DNA from: Prescottella soli | GTDB lineage: Bacteria > Actinomycetota > Actinomycetes > Mycobacteriales > Mycobacteriaceae | Assembly: GCF_040024445.1 (NCBI RefSeq) | Contig: NZ_CP157276.1 | Span: forward strand, 1,426,001-1,490,000 | DNA length: 64,000 bases | Direction of reading: 5' to 3' | In this document: piece by piece, positions 26,600 through 35,203 of the stretch | How the letters are laid out: the number at the start of each line of letters is the position of its first letter | How positions within the stretch are numbered: position 1 is the first letter of the stretch | Made by a program: the position numbers and the translations under genes | The notes under the pieces: model-generated | Databases searched by the model: none | The model's input: only the letters and a program-made list of their open reading frames with translations | What the model was told of the DNA's origin: nothing

Positions 26600-26699
26600 A
26601 CACCGCTCCTGGGGTCGCGCTTAGTTCCGAGGACTCACCGTAACGGGCAAACTGACTGGCGCGTGCAGGATTCAGGAAACCCTCAGGCTTTCGCTCGCC

Positions 26700-26733
26700 T
26701 GCCGTCGCCGGGCGTTCACCCACGGCGACGGCA
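26700..26733 (-). terminator. hairpin terminator of metB
   Basis: A 10-bp stem (26700-26709 with 26724-26733) with a 14-nt loop lies just beyond the metB stop. Confidence 0.5.
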
Positions 26734-26763
26734 AGCGTGCAAAACCTCAGGTCGGACGGCCGG

Positions 26764-27915
26764 TCAGCCGAGGGCCTGCTCGATGTCGGCGAGCAGGTCG
26801 GCGGCATCCTCGATGCCGACCGACAGGCGCACCAGGTCCTCCGGAACCTCGAGAGCGGAGCCCGCGGTCGACGCGTGCGTCATCGCCCCCGGGTGCTCGA
26901 TGAGCGACTCGACGCCACCGAGGGACTCGGCGAGCGTGAAGATCTGCGTGCGCGAGCAGAAGTCGAGTGCAGCCTGCTTGCCGCCCTTCAGCCGCACCGA
27001 GACCATGCCACCGAACCGGCGCATCTGCTTGGCCGCCACCGCGTGGCCCGGGTGCGATTCGAGGCCCGGGTAGATGACGTGGGAGATCGCGGAGTGGCCG
27101 GCCAGCAGGTCGACAACCTTCTCGGCGTTGTCGCTGTGACGCTCCATGCGCAGCGCGAGGGTCTTGATGCCGCGCATCGTCAGGAACGCGTCGAACGGGC
27201 CGGGTACCGCGCCCGCGCCGTTCTGCAGGAACGCGAACTTGGCGTCGAGTTCCGCGTCGTTCGTCACCAGCGCACCGCCGACGACGTCGGAGTGGCCGCC
27301 GATGTACTTCGTCGTCGAGTGCAGCGCGATGTCGGCACCCAACGTCAGCGGCTGCTGCAGGTACGGTGACGCAAAGGTGTTGTCCACCACCAACTTCGCG
27401 CCCGCAGCGTGCGCCACCTCGGAGATCGCGGCGATGTCACCGATGTTGAGCAGCGGGTTGGTCGGCGTCTCGACCCACACCAGCTTGGTCTCGGGGCGGA
27501 TCGCGGCGCGAACCGCATCGACGTCGGACACCGCCGCCGGGGTGTACTCGATCCCCCACTGCGTGAACACCTTGTCGATGAGCCGGAACGTGCCGCCGTA
27601 CGCGTCGTTCGGGATCACCAGGTGGTCGCCGGGACGCAGCACCGACCGCAGCACGCAGTCCGTCGCCGCCATGCCGGACCCGAACGCCCGCCCGAACGTG
27701 CCCGATTCGAGCGCAGCGAGGTTCGCCTCGAGCGGACGGCGGGTGGGGTTGCCGGTACGCGCGTACTCGAACCCGTTGCGCATCCCGCCGACGCCGTCCT
27801 GCGCGAACGTCGAACTGGCGTAGATCGGCACGTTGACGGCACCGGTCTGCGGGTCGGGCTCGTATCCGGCGTGGATGGCCCTGGTGGAAAACCCTGTGGA
27901 TCCCTGCTCACTCAT
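26764..27915 (-). CDS. metB: cystathionine gamma-synthase
   Basis: This 383-residue Cys/Met-metabolism PLP enzyme has the Schiff-base lysine in HSTTKYIGGHSD. The segments YARTGNPTR and VETPTNPLL bind cofactor and substrate carboxylate. The family makes cystathionine from O-succinylhomoserine and cysteine; cystathionine gamma-lyase activity cannot be excluded by sequence, but the M. tuberculosis positional homologue is MetB. ATG 27915 is set by the conserved N-terminus (GFSTRAIHAGYEPD). The lipoprotein gene ends 34 nt upstream, and cbs lies just beyond it in the same direction. Confidence 0.92.
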   Translation of the reverse strand: MSEQGSTGFSTRAIHAGYEPDPQTGAVNVPIYASSTFAQDGVGGMRNGFEYARTGNPTRRPLEANLAALESGTFGRAFGSGMAATDCVLRSVLRPGDHLVIPNDAYGGTFRLIDKVFTQWGIEYTPAAVSDVDAVRAAIRPETKLVWVETPTNPLLNIGDIAAISEVAHAAGAKLVVDNTFASPYLQQPLTLGADIALHSTTKYIGGHSDVVGGALVTNDAELDAKFAFLQNGAGAVPGPFDAFLTMRGIKTLALRMERHSDNAEKVVDLLAGHSAISHVIYPGLESHPGHAVAAKQMRRFGGMVSVRLKGGKQAALDFCSRTQIFTLAESLGGVESLIEHPGAMTHASTAGSALEVPEDLVRLSVGIEDAADLLADIEQALG

Positions 27916-27949
27916 GGCGTTCAGCCTAACGGCCGGGCCCGGTCCCTGG

Positions 27950-28540
27950 TCAGTTCGCCATCGTCGACCGCACCGCGACCAGCAGCGCGGCGGAGTCCTC
28001 CTTCGAGAACGTGGCCCCGCCGCGGGGGAAGAGGAAGAGATTCGCGCGCGGTGAGTTGTAGGTGGTGCCGACGCCGTCGAACGTCGTGATGTAACCACCG
28101 ATCGCCTCGGCTTCCTTGCTGGGCAGGTAGATGTTCGAGCGGGCGATCGCCGGGCGGAGCTTGTCGACCTCCTCCGCGGTCGCGTCCGTCGGTTCGACGC
28201 TCACCGTGAACTCGCCCTTGCCTGCGAACGAGCACATCGTCCCGCCGTGCTCCGACAGGACCGACATCTTGTAGCCGCTCGCGTATCGGGCGATGGCCTT
28301 CTCGACCTCGGCACACGTCGGAAGTGCCACCGCGGCGCCGGCGGCCGCACCGGGCCCGCGCGTCGGCGCCGCCGACGACCGTGGCGACGCCTGCGCCGAA
28401 GCCTGTGCCGACGGGTGCGTGGAGACCATCTCCCCACCGGCCGCCTTCGCAGTCCCCTCGACCGCGCCCCCGCACGCCGAACCCGACACCACCACCGCCG
28501 CAAGACATGCGACAGCCCCTATGTTTCTCCCCCACTGCAT
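27950..28540 (-). CDS. DUF3558-like lipoprotein
   Basis: This 196-residue protein has a lipoprotein signal peptide with lipobox VSGSAC (Cys23), a low-complexity Ala/Ser/Pro linker, and a small domain with two Cys (LPTCAEVEKAI and GTMCSFAG) resembling DUF3558. It would be anchored on the outer face of the plasma membrane. It lies between cbs and metB on the same strand, 34 nt before metB and 77 nt after cbs, but no link to sulfur metabolism is visible in the sequence. Confidence 0.75.
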   Translation of the reverse strand: MQWGRNIGAVACLAAVVVSGSACGGAVEGTAKAAGGEMVSTHPSAQASAQASPRSSAAPTRGPGAAAGAAVALPTCAEVEKAIARYASGYKMSVLSEHGGTMCSFAGKGEFTVSVEPTDATAEEVDKLRPAIARSNIYLPSKEAEAIGGYITTFDGVGTTYNSPRANLFLFPRGGATFSKEDSAALLVAVRSTMAN

Positions 28541-28617
28541 GGCGCAGAGCCTATCCGAGGCCCGAAACGACGAATTCCCGGCGGGTGTCCGCCGGGAATT
28601 CGTCAGGATTCGAGCAA

Positions 28618-30000
28618 TCAGGCTCCGGCGCTGAGGAACCCGAGCAGATCGTGTCGAGTGATGACACCGACAGGCTTGCCGTCGTCGACGACCATCAGGG
28701 CGTCGGTGTCGCCGAGGGCCTTGGTCGCCGCCGAAACCGGCTCGTGCGCACCGATCAGCGGGAACGGCTTGCTCATGTGCTTCTCGACCGGGTCGGCCAG
28801 CCCGGCGCGACCCTCGAAGACCGCGCTCAGCAGGTCACGCTCGGACACGCTACCCGCGACCTCGCCGGCCATGACCGGCGGCTCGGCGCCGACGACGGGC
28901 ATCTGCGAGACGCCGTACTCGCGCAGGATCTCGATCGCGTCGCGCAGCGTCTCACCCGGATGCGTGTGCACCAGGTCGGGCAGCTCGCCGGACTTGCCGC
29001 GCAGCACGTCGCCGACGGTCCGCTCGCTGCTGTCGCCGTCGAGGCGGGAGCGCAGGAAGCCGTACGACGCCATCCACTCGTCGTTGAAGATCTTCGACAG
29101 GTAACCGCGGCCACCGTCGGGCAGCAGCACCACGACGACGGCGTCCGGGTCACGCTTCGCGACCTCGAGCGCCGCGACGACGGCCATGCCGCACGAGCCG
29201 CCGACCAGCAGGCCCTCCTCGCGGGCAAGACGGCGGGTCATCTCGAACGAGTCGGCGTCGGAGACGGCGATGATCTCGTCGGGCACGGACGGGTCGTACG
29301 CGGTGGGCCAGAAGTCCTCACCGACGCCCTCGACGAGGTACGGCCGGCCGGTGCCGCCCGAGTAGACCGAGCCCTCGGGGTCGGCGCCGATGACCTTGAC
29401 CTTGCCGCCCGAGATCTCCTTGAGGTAGCGGCCCGTGCCGGTGATGGTGCCGCCCGTGCCGACGCCGGCGACGAAGTGCGTCACCTTGCCGTCGGTGTCG
29501 CGCCAGATCTCCGGACCGGTGGTCTCGTAGTGGCTGTCGGGGCCGCCCGGGTTGGCGTACTGGTTGGGCTTCCAGGCGCCCGGGATCTCCTTCACCAGGC
29601 GGTCGGAGACGTTGTAGTAGCTGTCCGGATGCTCGGGCGCGACCGCGGTGGGGCACACGACGACCTCCGCACCGTAGGCACGGAGCACGTTGCGCTTGTC
29701 CTCGCTGACCTTGTCGGGGCAGACGAACACGCACTTGTAGCCGCGCTTCTGCGCGACCAGGGCCAGGCCGACGCCGGTGTTGCCGGACGTGGGCTCGACG
29801 ATGGTGCCGCCCGGCTGCAGCTCGCCGGACGCCTCGGCGGCGTCGATCATCTTGACCGCGATGCGGTCCTTGGAGCTGCCGCCCGGATTGAGGTACTCGA
29901 CCTTGGCGGCCACCAGCCCGGAGCCCTCTCCGACCACGGAGGACAGCTTGACCAAGGGGGTGTTGCCGATGAGGTCGACGACATGATCCGCGATGCGCAT
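28618..30000 (-). CDS. cbs: cystathionine beta-synthase
   Basis: This 460-residue protein joins serine and homocysteine to cystathionine. The N-terminal PLP domain shows NTPLVKL, the lysine motif NPGGSSKDRIA, and the phosphate loop GVGTGGTITGTG. A C-terminal pair of CBS domains (ETLRDAIEILREYGVSQMPV and ALMVVDDGKPVGVITRHDLL) probably binds a nucleotide regulator. No N-terminal heme domain is present, as in mycobacterial Rv1077. ATG 30000 begins at the conserved MRIADHVVDLIGNTP. It is divergent from the thiolase gene. Confidence 0.95.
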   Translation of the reverse strand: MRIADHVVDLIGNTPLVKLSSVVGEGSGLVAAKVEYLNPGGSSKDRIAVKMIDAAEASGELQPGGTIVEPTSGNTGVGLALVAQKRGYKCVFVCPDKVSEDKRNVLRAYGAEVVVCPTAVAPEHPDSYYNVSDRLVKEIPGAWKPNQYANPGGPDSHYETTGPEIWRDTDGKVTHFVAGVGTGGTITGTGRYLKEISGGKVKVIGADPEGSVYSGGTGRPYLVEGVGEDFWPTAYDPSVPDEIIAVSDADSFEMTRRLAREEGLLVGGSCGMAVVAALEVAKRDPDAVVVVLLPDGGRGYLSKIFNDEWMASYGFLRSRLDGDSSERTVGDVLRGKSGELPDLVHTHPGETLRDAIEILREYGVSQMPVVGAEPPVMAGEVAGSVSERDLLSAVFEGRAGLADPVEKHMSKPFPLIGAHEPVSAATKALGDTDALMVVDDGKPVGVITRHDLLGFLSAGA

Positions 30001-30282
30001 GACCCCATGCTTCCAGATCGGAATCGGACACGCCCACCCGCTGGGCTCGAGTGCTCGTGCGCGCCGACGGCGTCTCTCGCTCAGTGGGACGGGGCGTCCC
30101 TCGCCGCGCGGCACCGAACGTGTTCCAGAACGGCGCTCGTTTGCCCAGCTCGCAGGCCATGCGTACCCCGGAAATCGGGTCGAAGACGCCGTTTCCGACG
30201 GCAACGGGTGGTAGCAGGGTGGATATACCGACGCGGCAACGTAAGTTCATGGTCGAAGAGACCAACCCGAGAAGGAGTTCCC

Positions 30283-31500
30283 ATGCCCGAGGCAGTCATT
30301 GTCTCCGTTGCCCGTTCGCCGATCGGCCGTGCCGTCAAGGGCTCGCTGGCAAGCATGCGTCCGGACGATCTGGCCGCGCAGATGGTCGCCGCCGCGATCG
30401 CCAAGGTTCCCGAGCTCGATCCCACCGAGATCGACGACCTGATGCTGGGCTGTGGCCTGCCGGGCGGCAAGGCCGGCTTCAACATGGGCCGCATCGTGGC
30501 CATCAAGCTGGGCTACGACACCCTGCCCGGCACCACGATCACCCGCTACTGCTCGTCGTCGTTGCAGACCACCCGCATGGCGCTGCACGCGATCAAGGCC
30601 GGCGAAGGCGACGTGTTCATCTCCGCCGGTGTCGAGTCGGTGTCGAGCTTCGCCGCCGGTACCTCGGACTCGCTGCCCGACACGAAGAACCCGTTCTTCG
30701 CCGACGCCATGGAGCGCACCGCCACCGCCGCCCAGGGCGGCGTTCAGTGGAACGACCCGCGGGAGAACGGCATCGTCCCCGACGCGTACATCGCTATGGG
30801 CCAGACCGCCGAGAACGTCGCGCAGCTGACCGGCATCACCCGCGAGGATCAGGACCAGTGGGGCGTCCGTTCGCAGAACCGCGCCGAGGAGGCCATCAAG
30901 GCCGGCTTCTTCGAGCGTGAGATCACCCCGGTCACCCTGGCCGACGGCACGGTCGTCAGCACCGACGACGGCCCGCGCGCCGGCGTCACCTACGACGCCG
31001 TCAGCCAGCTGAAGCCGGTCTTCCGCCCCGACGGCACCATCAACGCCGGCAACTGCTGCCCGCTGAACGACGGTGCGGCCGCGCTGGTCATCATGAGCGA
31101 CACCAAGGCCAAGGAGCTGGGCCTGACCCCGCTCGCCCGCGTCGTGTCGACCGGTGTCTCCGGCCTGTCCCCCGAGATCATGGGCCTGGGCCCGATCGAG
31201 GCCACCAAGAAGGCGCTCGCGCTCGCCGGCAAGTCGATCAGCGACATCGACCTGTTCGAGATCAACGAGGCCTTCGCGGTGCAGGTGCTGGGCTCGGCCC
31301 GCGCCCTCGGCATCGACGAGGACAAGCTGAACGTCTCCGGTGGCGCCATCGCCGTCGGCCACCCGTTCGGTATGACCGGCGCCCGCATCACCGCGACGCT
31401 GCTCAACAACCTGCAGACCCACGACAAGCAGTTCGGTGTCGAGACCATGTGTGTCGGCGGCGGCCAGGGCATGGCGATGGTGCTCGAGCGCCTCGCGTAA
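30283..31500 (+). CDS. acetyl-CoA acetyltransferase (thiolase), FadA3-like
   Basis: This 405-residue thiolase has all catalytic blocks: the nucleophilic Cys in RYCSSSLQTTRMA, the NEAFAV segment, the His in GGAIAVGHPFGMTGAR, and the second Cys in CVGGGQG. It cleaves or forms 3-ketoacyl-CoA in beta-oxidation. GAAGGAG lies 6 nt before ATG 30283. It fits M. tuberculosis fadA3 by family and position. Two tandem hairpins follow. Confidence 0.93.
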   Translation: MPEAVIVSVARSPIGRAVKGSLASMRPDDLAAQMVAAAIAKVPELDPTEIDDLMLGCGLPGGKAGFNMGRIVAIKLGYDTLPGTTITRYCSSSLQTTRMALHAIKAGEGDVFISAGVESVSSFAAGTSDSLPDTKNPFFADAMERTATAAQGGVQWNDPRENGIVPDAYIAMGQTAENVAQLTGITREDQDQWGVRSQNRAEEAIKAGFFEREITPVTLADGTVVSTDDGPRAGVTYDAVSQLKPVFRPDGTINAGNCCPLNDGAAALVIMSDTKAKELGLTPLARVVSTGVSGLSPEIMGLGPIEATKKALALAGKSISDIDLFEINEAFAVQVLGSARALGIDEDKLNVSGGAIAVGHPFGMTGARITATLLNNLQTHDKQFGVETMCVGGGQGMAMVLERLA

Positions 31501-31515
31501 TCCCTCAGCGTCCGC

Positions 31516-31570
31516 GAACGGGCGGTTCTCCGACGGGCCACACGGCCGACCGTCGGGGAACCGCCCGTTC
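31516..31570. terminator. long hairpin terminator after the thiolase gene
   Basis: A 13-bp outer stem (31516-31528 with 31558-31570) and, after one mismatch, a 7-bp inner stem (31530-31536 with 31550-31556). The outer arm starts with the same 10 bases as the next hairpin. Confidence 0.65.
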
Positions 31571-31614
31571 TGCGTTCGGCGCTTGTGGCGGGTGGCCTAT
31601 GGCACAGGCGACGA

Positions 31615-31652
31615 GAACGGGCGGCCGTCGCATCCGCGACGACCGCCCGTTC
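31615..31652. terminator. second hairpin terminator sharing its arm with the first
   Basis: A 10-bp stem (31615-31624 with 31643-31652) plus a 5-bp inner stem after one mismatch. It is probably the minus-strand terminator of the Bax-inhibitor gene. Confidence 0.6.
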
Positions 31653-31668
31653 GTGAGGCGTGGTGAGA

Positions 31669-32511
31669 CTAGTCGCTGTTGAGGTAGCTCAGCAGGCGCA
31701 GGATCTCGACGTACAGCCAGACCAGGGTGACGGTGAGGCCGAGGGCGACGCCCCACGCGGCCTTCTCCGGCGCCTGGGCGCGGATCATCTCGTCGGCGGC
31801 GTCGAAGTCGAGCAGGAAGCTGAACGCGGCGAGCGCGATGCACACGAGGCTGAAGATGATCGCGATCGTGCCGCCGTCGCGGAGGCCGAAGCCGCCGGGG
31901 GTGAAGAAGCTCGCGATCAGGTTGCCGATCATCAGGACCAGGACGCCGATGAGGCCGCCGATGATCATGCGGGTCAGTCGCGGCGTGACGCGGATGGCGC
32001 CGGTCTTGTAGACGACCAGCATGCCGAAGAACACGCCGAAGGTGCCGAGGACGGCCTGCCCGATCAGGACCGATGCGTCGACGCCCTGGATGGCCCAGTT
32101 CGCGAACATGAACGAGAACGCGCCGAGGAAGAGGCCCTCGCATACCGCGTACGCGAGCACGATCGCCGGGTTGTCCATCTTCCGGCCGAACGACGCCACC
32201 ATGACGAGGACGAAGCCGACGAGGCCACCACCGATGACGAGCGGCGCCGCGAGGCTCTCGTTTCCGTCGACCAGGAAGTACGAGATGATCGCCGAGATCG
32301 TCAGCACACCCAGCGTGATGGCGGTCTTGGTGACGACGTCGTCGATCGTCATGGCCCGCTGCGGCGTCTGGTACTGCTCTTGCGCCGGGTACTGCTGGCC
32401 GTATTCCTGTGCAACCTGCGCAGCACCCGCCTGCGCAGATCCGAATGTGGCGTAGCCCCCACCCTCTTGCTTCGGCAGGTTCTTGAACACCGGGTTGCTG
32501 GTGGTGCGCAC
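31669..32511 (-). CDS. Bax inhibitor-1 / YccA family membrane protein
   Basis: This 280-residue protein has a Gln/Pro-rich cytoplasmic N-terminus and seven hydrophobic segments. The layout and motifs (AAPLVIGGGLVGFVLVM, VYKTGAIRVTPR, the end AWGVALGLTVTLVWLYVEILRLL) fit the BI-1/YccA family, thought to form pH-sensitive leak channels. GTG 32511 (VRTTSNPVFKNLPKQ) has AAGGG 9 nt upstream and gives the usual N-terminus; ATG 32520 is immediately next to that site and less likely. It appears to be a single-gene unit. Confidence 0.88.
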   Translation of the reverse strand: MRTTSNPVFKNLPKQEGGGYATFGSAQAGAAQVAQEYGQQYPAQEQYQTPQRAMTIDDVVTKTAITLGVLTISAIISYFLVDGNESLAAPLVIGGGLVGFVLVMVASFGRKMDNPAIVLAYAVCEGLFLGAFSFMFANWAIQGVDASVLIGQAVLGTFGVFFGMLVVYKTGAIRVTPRLTRMIIGGLIGVLVLMIGNLIASFFTPGGFGLRDGGTIAIIFSLVCIALAAFSFLLDFDAADEMIRAQAPEKAAWGVALGLTVTLVWLYVEILRLLSYLNSD

Positions 32512-32755
32512 CGTGCACATCCCTTCTCGTGGTCGTCTGTCGTGCCCGGTGGGGCCCGAGTCGGCCGGTGTCGCCCGGCGTCGTTGTCCTTGAAACGTCC
32601 GGCAGCGCGGGGAAAGTTCCCGACCGCACCGCCGAGTTGGACATTTCGGACTGTACCGGGCGTACCGTCGCAATCGCTATCCGAGGATCCGACCAAACGG
32701 TATCTCGTGCCTCGACAATCCAGCGCGAAATCACGATTCGACAGACAATGGCGAC

Positions 32756-33103
32756 ATGGGAATCGAAGACGGATCCGGCGAGACACTGAATGTCAGCGAG
32801 AGCCTCGATTCTGACGAGGTCCGCAACGAAGACGGCGACGACGTGGTCGACGCGCCCGACGAGTGGAGCGAGGCCGATCGGTTCGGCACCACGCTGCGCG
32901 AGGCCGAGCAGGGCGAGAGCCTCGACCAGCGCCTCGCCGAGGAGGAGCCGGACGTGCTGCCGTTCGGCGAGGAGCGTGAGTACGACGAAGACACCGCCGA
33001 ACTCCAGGGCGCCGAGATCGTCGACGGGGTCATCGTCGAGGACATCGGGCTGCACCGTGGCCAGGTAGACGGAGACGCGGCCGGCGGAGGGCCCGTGCAG
33101 TAG
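32756..33103 (+). CDS. DUF5709 family acidic protein
   Basis: This 115-residue, strongly acidic protein has the DUF5709 pattern: ESLDSDEVRNEDGDDVVD, then WSEADRFGTTLREAEQGESLDQRLAEEEPDV-type text, and a Gly-rich end. It has no membrane segment or Cys. The function of the family is unknown. Its stop codon directly abuts that of the convergent methyltransferase gene, with no base between them. Confidence 0.8.
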   Translation: MGIEDGSGETLNVSESLDSDEVRNEDGDDVVDAPDEWSEADRFGTTLREAEQGESLDQRLAEEEPDVLPFGEEREYDEDTAELQGAEIVDGVIVEDIGLHRGQVDGDAAGGGPVQ

Positions 33104-34237
33104 CTATCGCGCGCGGACGGACCGCGTGACGGTGAATTTCGCGCTGCGACCGACCACTTCGGTCGGCCCGACGGCCCGCGTCAGCGCGCCCTTGTAACCC
33201 AGGTGGGAGTTGTAGACGGTCCACAGCTCCCCACCCGGTCGCAGCACGCGGCCGGCGGCGTCGAACATCTTGCCCGCGCCTCCGGTGTGCACCGCCGCTC
33301 CGACGTGGAACGGCGGATTGCACACGACCAGGTCGATGCTCGCGTCGGACAGCGACGCGATGGCGTCGTCGCGCAGCGCCTGTACCCGGTCGCCGACCCC
33401 GTTGGCCCGGGCGGTCGCCACGGCGGATGCGACGGCGGCCGCGGACTGGTCACTCGCGACGACGGTGACGGTGGGCCGGGCCTGTGCGAGGCTGACGGCG
33501 AGTATGCCCGTGCCGCACCCCAGGTCGACGGCGGTGTCGGCGTCCCGCATCCGCGGCAGGAACTCGAGCAGGAACCGCGTTCCGATGTCGAGCTTGGGGC
33601 CCGCGAACACGGCGCCGTGCGCGACGACGTCCAGCCCCAGTTCGTCGAGGTGTTCGGTGACGGGGAAACGCGACGACGCGGCCGGCGGCCGGGGCGTGTC
33701 GGCGATCAGCACCCGCGACTTCTGCCGTCCGAGCGTCGCCCGGACGTTCGAGAATGACCGCCGCAGGACGTCGTTCATCGCCGGGGTGATGTGTTTGTTC
33801 CGGCCACCCGCGTACACGACGACGTCGGGGGCGGCGTACCGCGCGATCGTGTCGGCGACCTCGTCGAGTTCGTCAAGGCTGCGCGGCAACTGCAGCAGCA
33901 CGACCCGCGCCCCAGCGAGCAGGTCCTCCCCCAGCTCGCACGATCGATAGCTGTCCGACAGTCCGGCCGTCTCGGCGTTGTTCACCAGCGCCCGTTCACC
34001 GGTGATCGGATCCTGGTGTACCCGAACGTCGTTCGCGCCGAATCGCACCGCGGAACCGAGCGTGAGCGCGCCGTAGTGGTCGCCGATCACCGTCACCGCG
34101 CCGTCCGGCGCGGCGGCGAGGGCGTCAGCCGCCTCGTCGAGGATCAGCCGGTCGGCCGCGTCGACGGCGAACAGGTTGAGCGCCTCGACGTCGGGAAAGC
34201 GCCGCATCCGGCTGAACAGGTCTTCGACGGAGAGCAT
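33104..34237 (-). CDS. RsmC/RlmG-like rRNA guanine-N2 methyltransferase
   Basis: This 377-residue protein has a degenerate N-terminal Rossmann half and an active C-terminal SAM-dependent domain, as in RsmC and RlmG. The SAM loop is DLGCGTGILAVSLAQ, and the catalytic motif is VCNPPFH, the NPPF type of base N-methyltransferases. The probable substrate is a guanine in 16S or 23S rRNA; which one cannot be told here. ATG 34237 is well supported by the conserved start. Confidence 0.85.
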   Translation of the reverse strand: MLSVEDLFSRMRRFPDVEALNLFAVDAADRLILDEAADALAAAPDGAVTVIGDHYGALTLGSAVRFGANDVRVHQDPITGERALVNNAETAGLSDSYRSCELGEDLLAGARVVLLQLPRSLDELDEVADTIARYAAPDVVVYAGGRNKHITPAMNDVLRRSFSNVRATLGRQKSRVLIADTPRPPAASSRFPVTEHLDELGLDVVAHGAVFAGPKLDIGTRFLLEFLPRMRDADTAVDLGCGTGILAVSLAQARPTVTVVASDQSAAAVASAVATARANGVGDRVQALRDDAIASLSDASIDLVVCNPPFHVGAAVHTGGAGKMFDAAGRVLRPGGELWTVYNSHLGYKGALTRAVGPTEVVGRSAKFTVTRSVRAR

Positions 34238-34402
34238 GACGCCAATTGTCCTCGACGCCCGGATACGTTCGGCGATCGGCCTGGCCGCCCATTCCTCACC
34301 GTCGGACGCGGATTTCCGCGCAGGCCGGCCGGAAGTGGGGGCTCAGGCCGATCGCGGGGCCACACTGGAGCGGGGTGGGGACTTCCCGAGGAAGGGACCG
34401 CC

Positions 34403-35200
34403 ATGGACCGTCTGGCTGAGAAGAAGGTCGTCATCACGGGCGCCGCGAGCGGCATCGGCCGGGCCGCCGCGGGTCTGATGGCCGCCGAGGGTGCGCGGGT
34501 CCTGGTCGCGGACCTCGACGCGGACGCCGCGGACGAGGCCGCCGAGCAGATCGGGCTCGAGGGCGGGCGGGCCGTCGGGATCGGCGTCGATGTCATGGAC
34601 GAGAAGTCGGTGGCCGCGATGATCGACCTGGCGGTCGCCGAGTTCGGCGGCCTCGATGTGCTCTGCAATCACGTCGGCGGCAGCAATCCGCGCACCGATC
34701 TGGACCTGCTGCGGATGGACCTCGCCGAGTGGGACCGCGCGATAGCCCTCAACGCACGGAGCACGGTCGTCGCGTCGCGGCTGGCGCTGCCACACATGAT
34801 CGAGGCAGGTGGCGGCTCTATCGTCAACACGGTCTCGGTCGCCGGGATCATCGGCGACGTCCTGCAGTGCGCCTACGGCGCGTCGAAGGCCGCGGTGATC
34901 CGCCTGACGCAGTACGTGGCCACGCAGTACGGCCGACACAACGTGCGCTGCAACGCGATTGCGCCCGGCGCGATCATGACACCGGCACTGCGCGACAACC
35001 TACCGAAGGACGTCATCGCGGACATCCAGCGACACAATGCGCTCGACCTGATCGGCGAACCGGACGACATCGGTTGGGCGATGGTATATCTCGCGTCGGA
35101 CGAGTCGAGATACATGAGCGGGCAGACGCTGGTGCTCGACGGCGGCCTCACCGCGCAGAGCCCGATCGCGGCGAGTCGACGCGTCCTGCTCGACGACTGA
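34403..35200 (+). CDS. classical SDR family oxidoreductase
   Basis: This 265-residue enzyme has TGAASGIGRA for NAD(P) binding, VADLDADAA (an acidic residue suggesting NAD preference), the catalytic Ser in NTVSVAG and the YxxxK motif in YGASKAA. All active-site residues are present, in contrast to the SDR at 5451. GGAAGG lies before ATG 34403. The substrate is unknown. It is convergent with the PHA-synthase-like gene, with 3 bp between the stops. Confidence 0.9.
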   Translation: MDRLAEKKVVITGAASGIGRAAAGLMAAEGARVLVADLDADAADEAAEQIGLEGGRAVGIGVDVMDEKSVAAMIDLAVAEFGGLDVLCNHVGGSNPRTDLDLLRMDLAEWDRAIALNARSTVVASRLALPHMIEAGGGSIVNTVSVAGIIGDVLQCAYGASKAAVIRLTQYVATQYGRHNVRCNAIAPGAIMTPALRDNLPKDVIADIQRHNALDLIGEPDDIGWAMVYLASDESRYMSGQTLVLDGGLTAQSPIAASRRVLLDD

Positions 35201-35203
35201 CGT

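Noticed and set aside
28324-30282. Very long plus-strand open frame extending the thiolase upstream, antisense to cbs
   Set aside because: It is a high-GC shadow of cbs and the lipoprotein gene. The thiolase homology begins at 30283, where a proper ribosome-binding site is found.
31516-31652. Repeated hairpins considered as a CRISPR-like or REP repeat array
   Set aside because: There are only two copies with unequal interiors between convergent genes, which is better explained as terminators.
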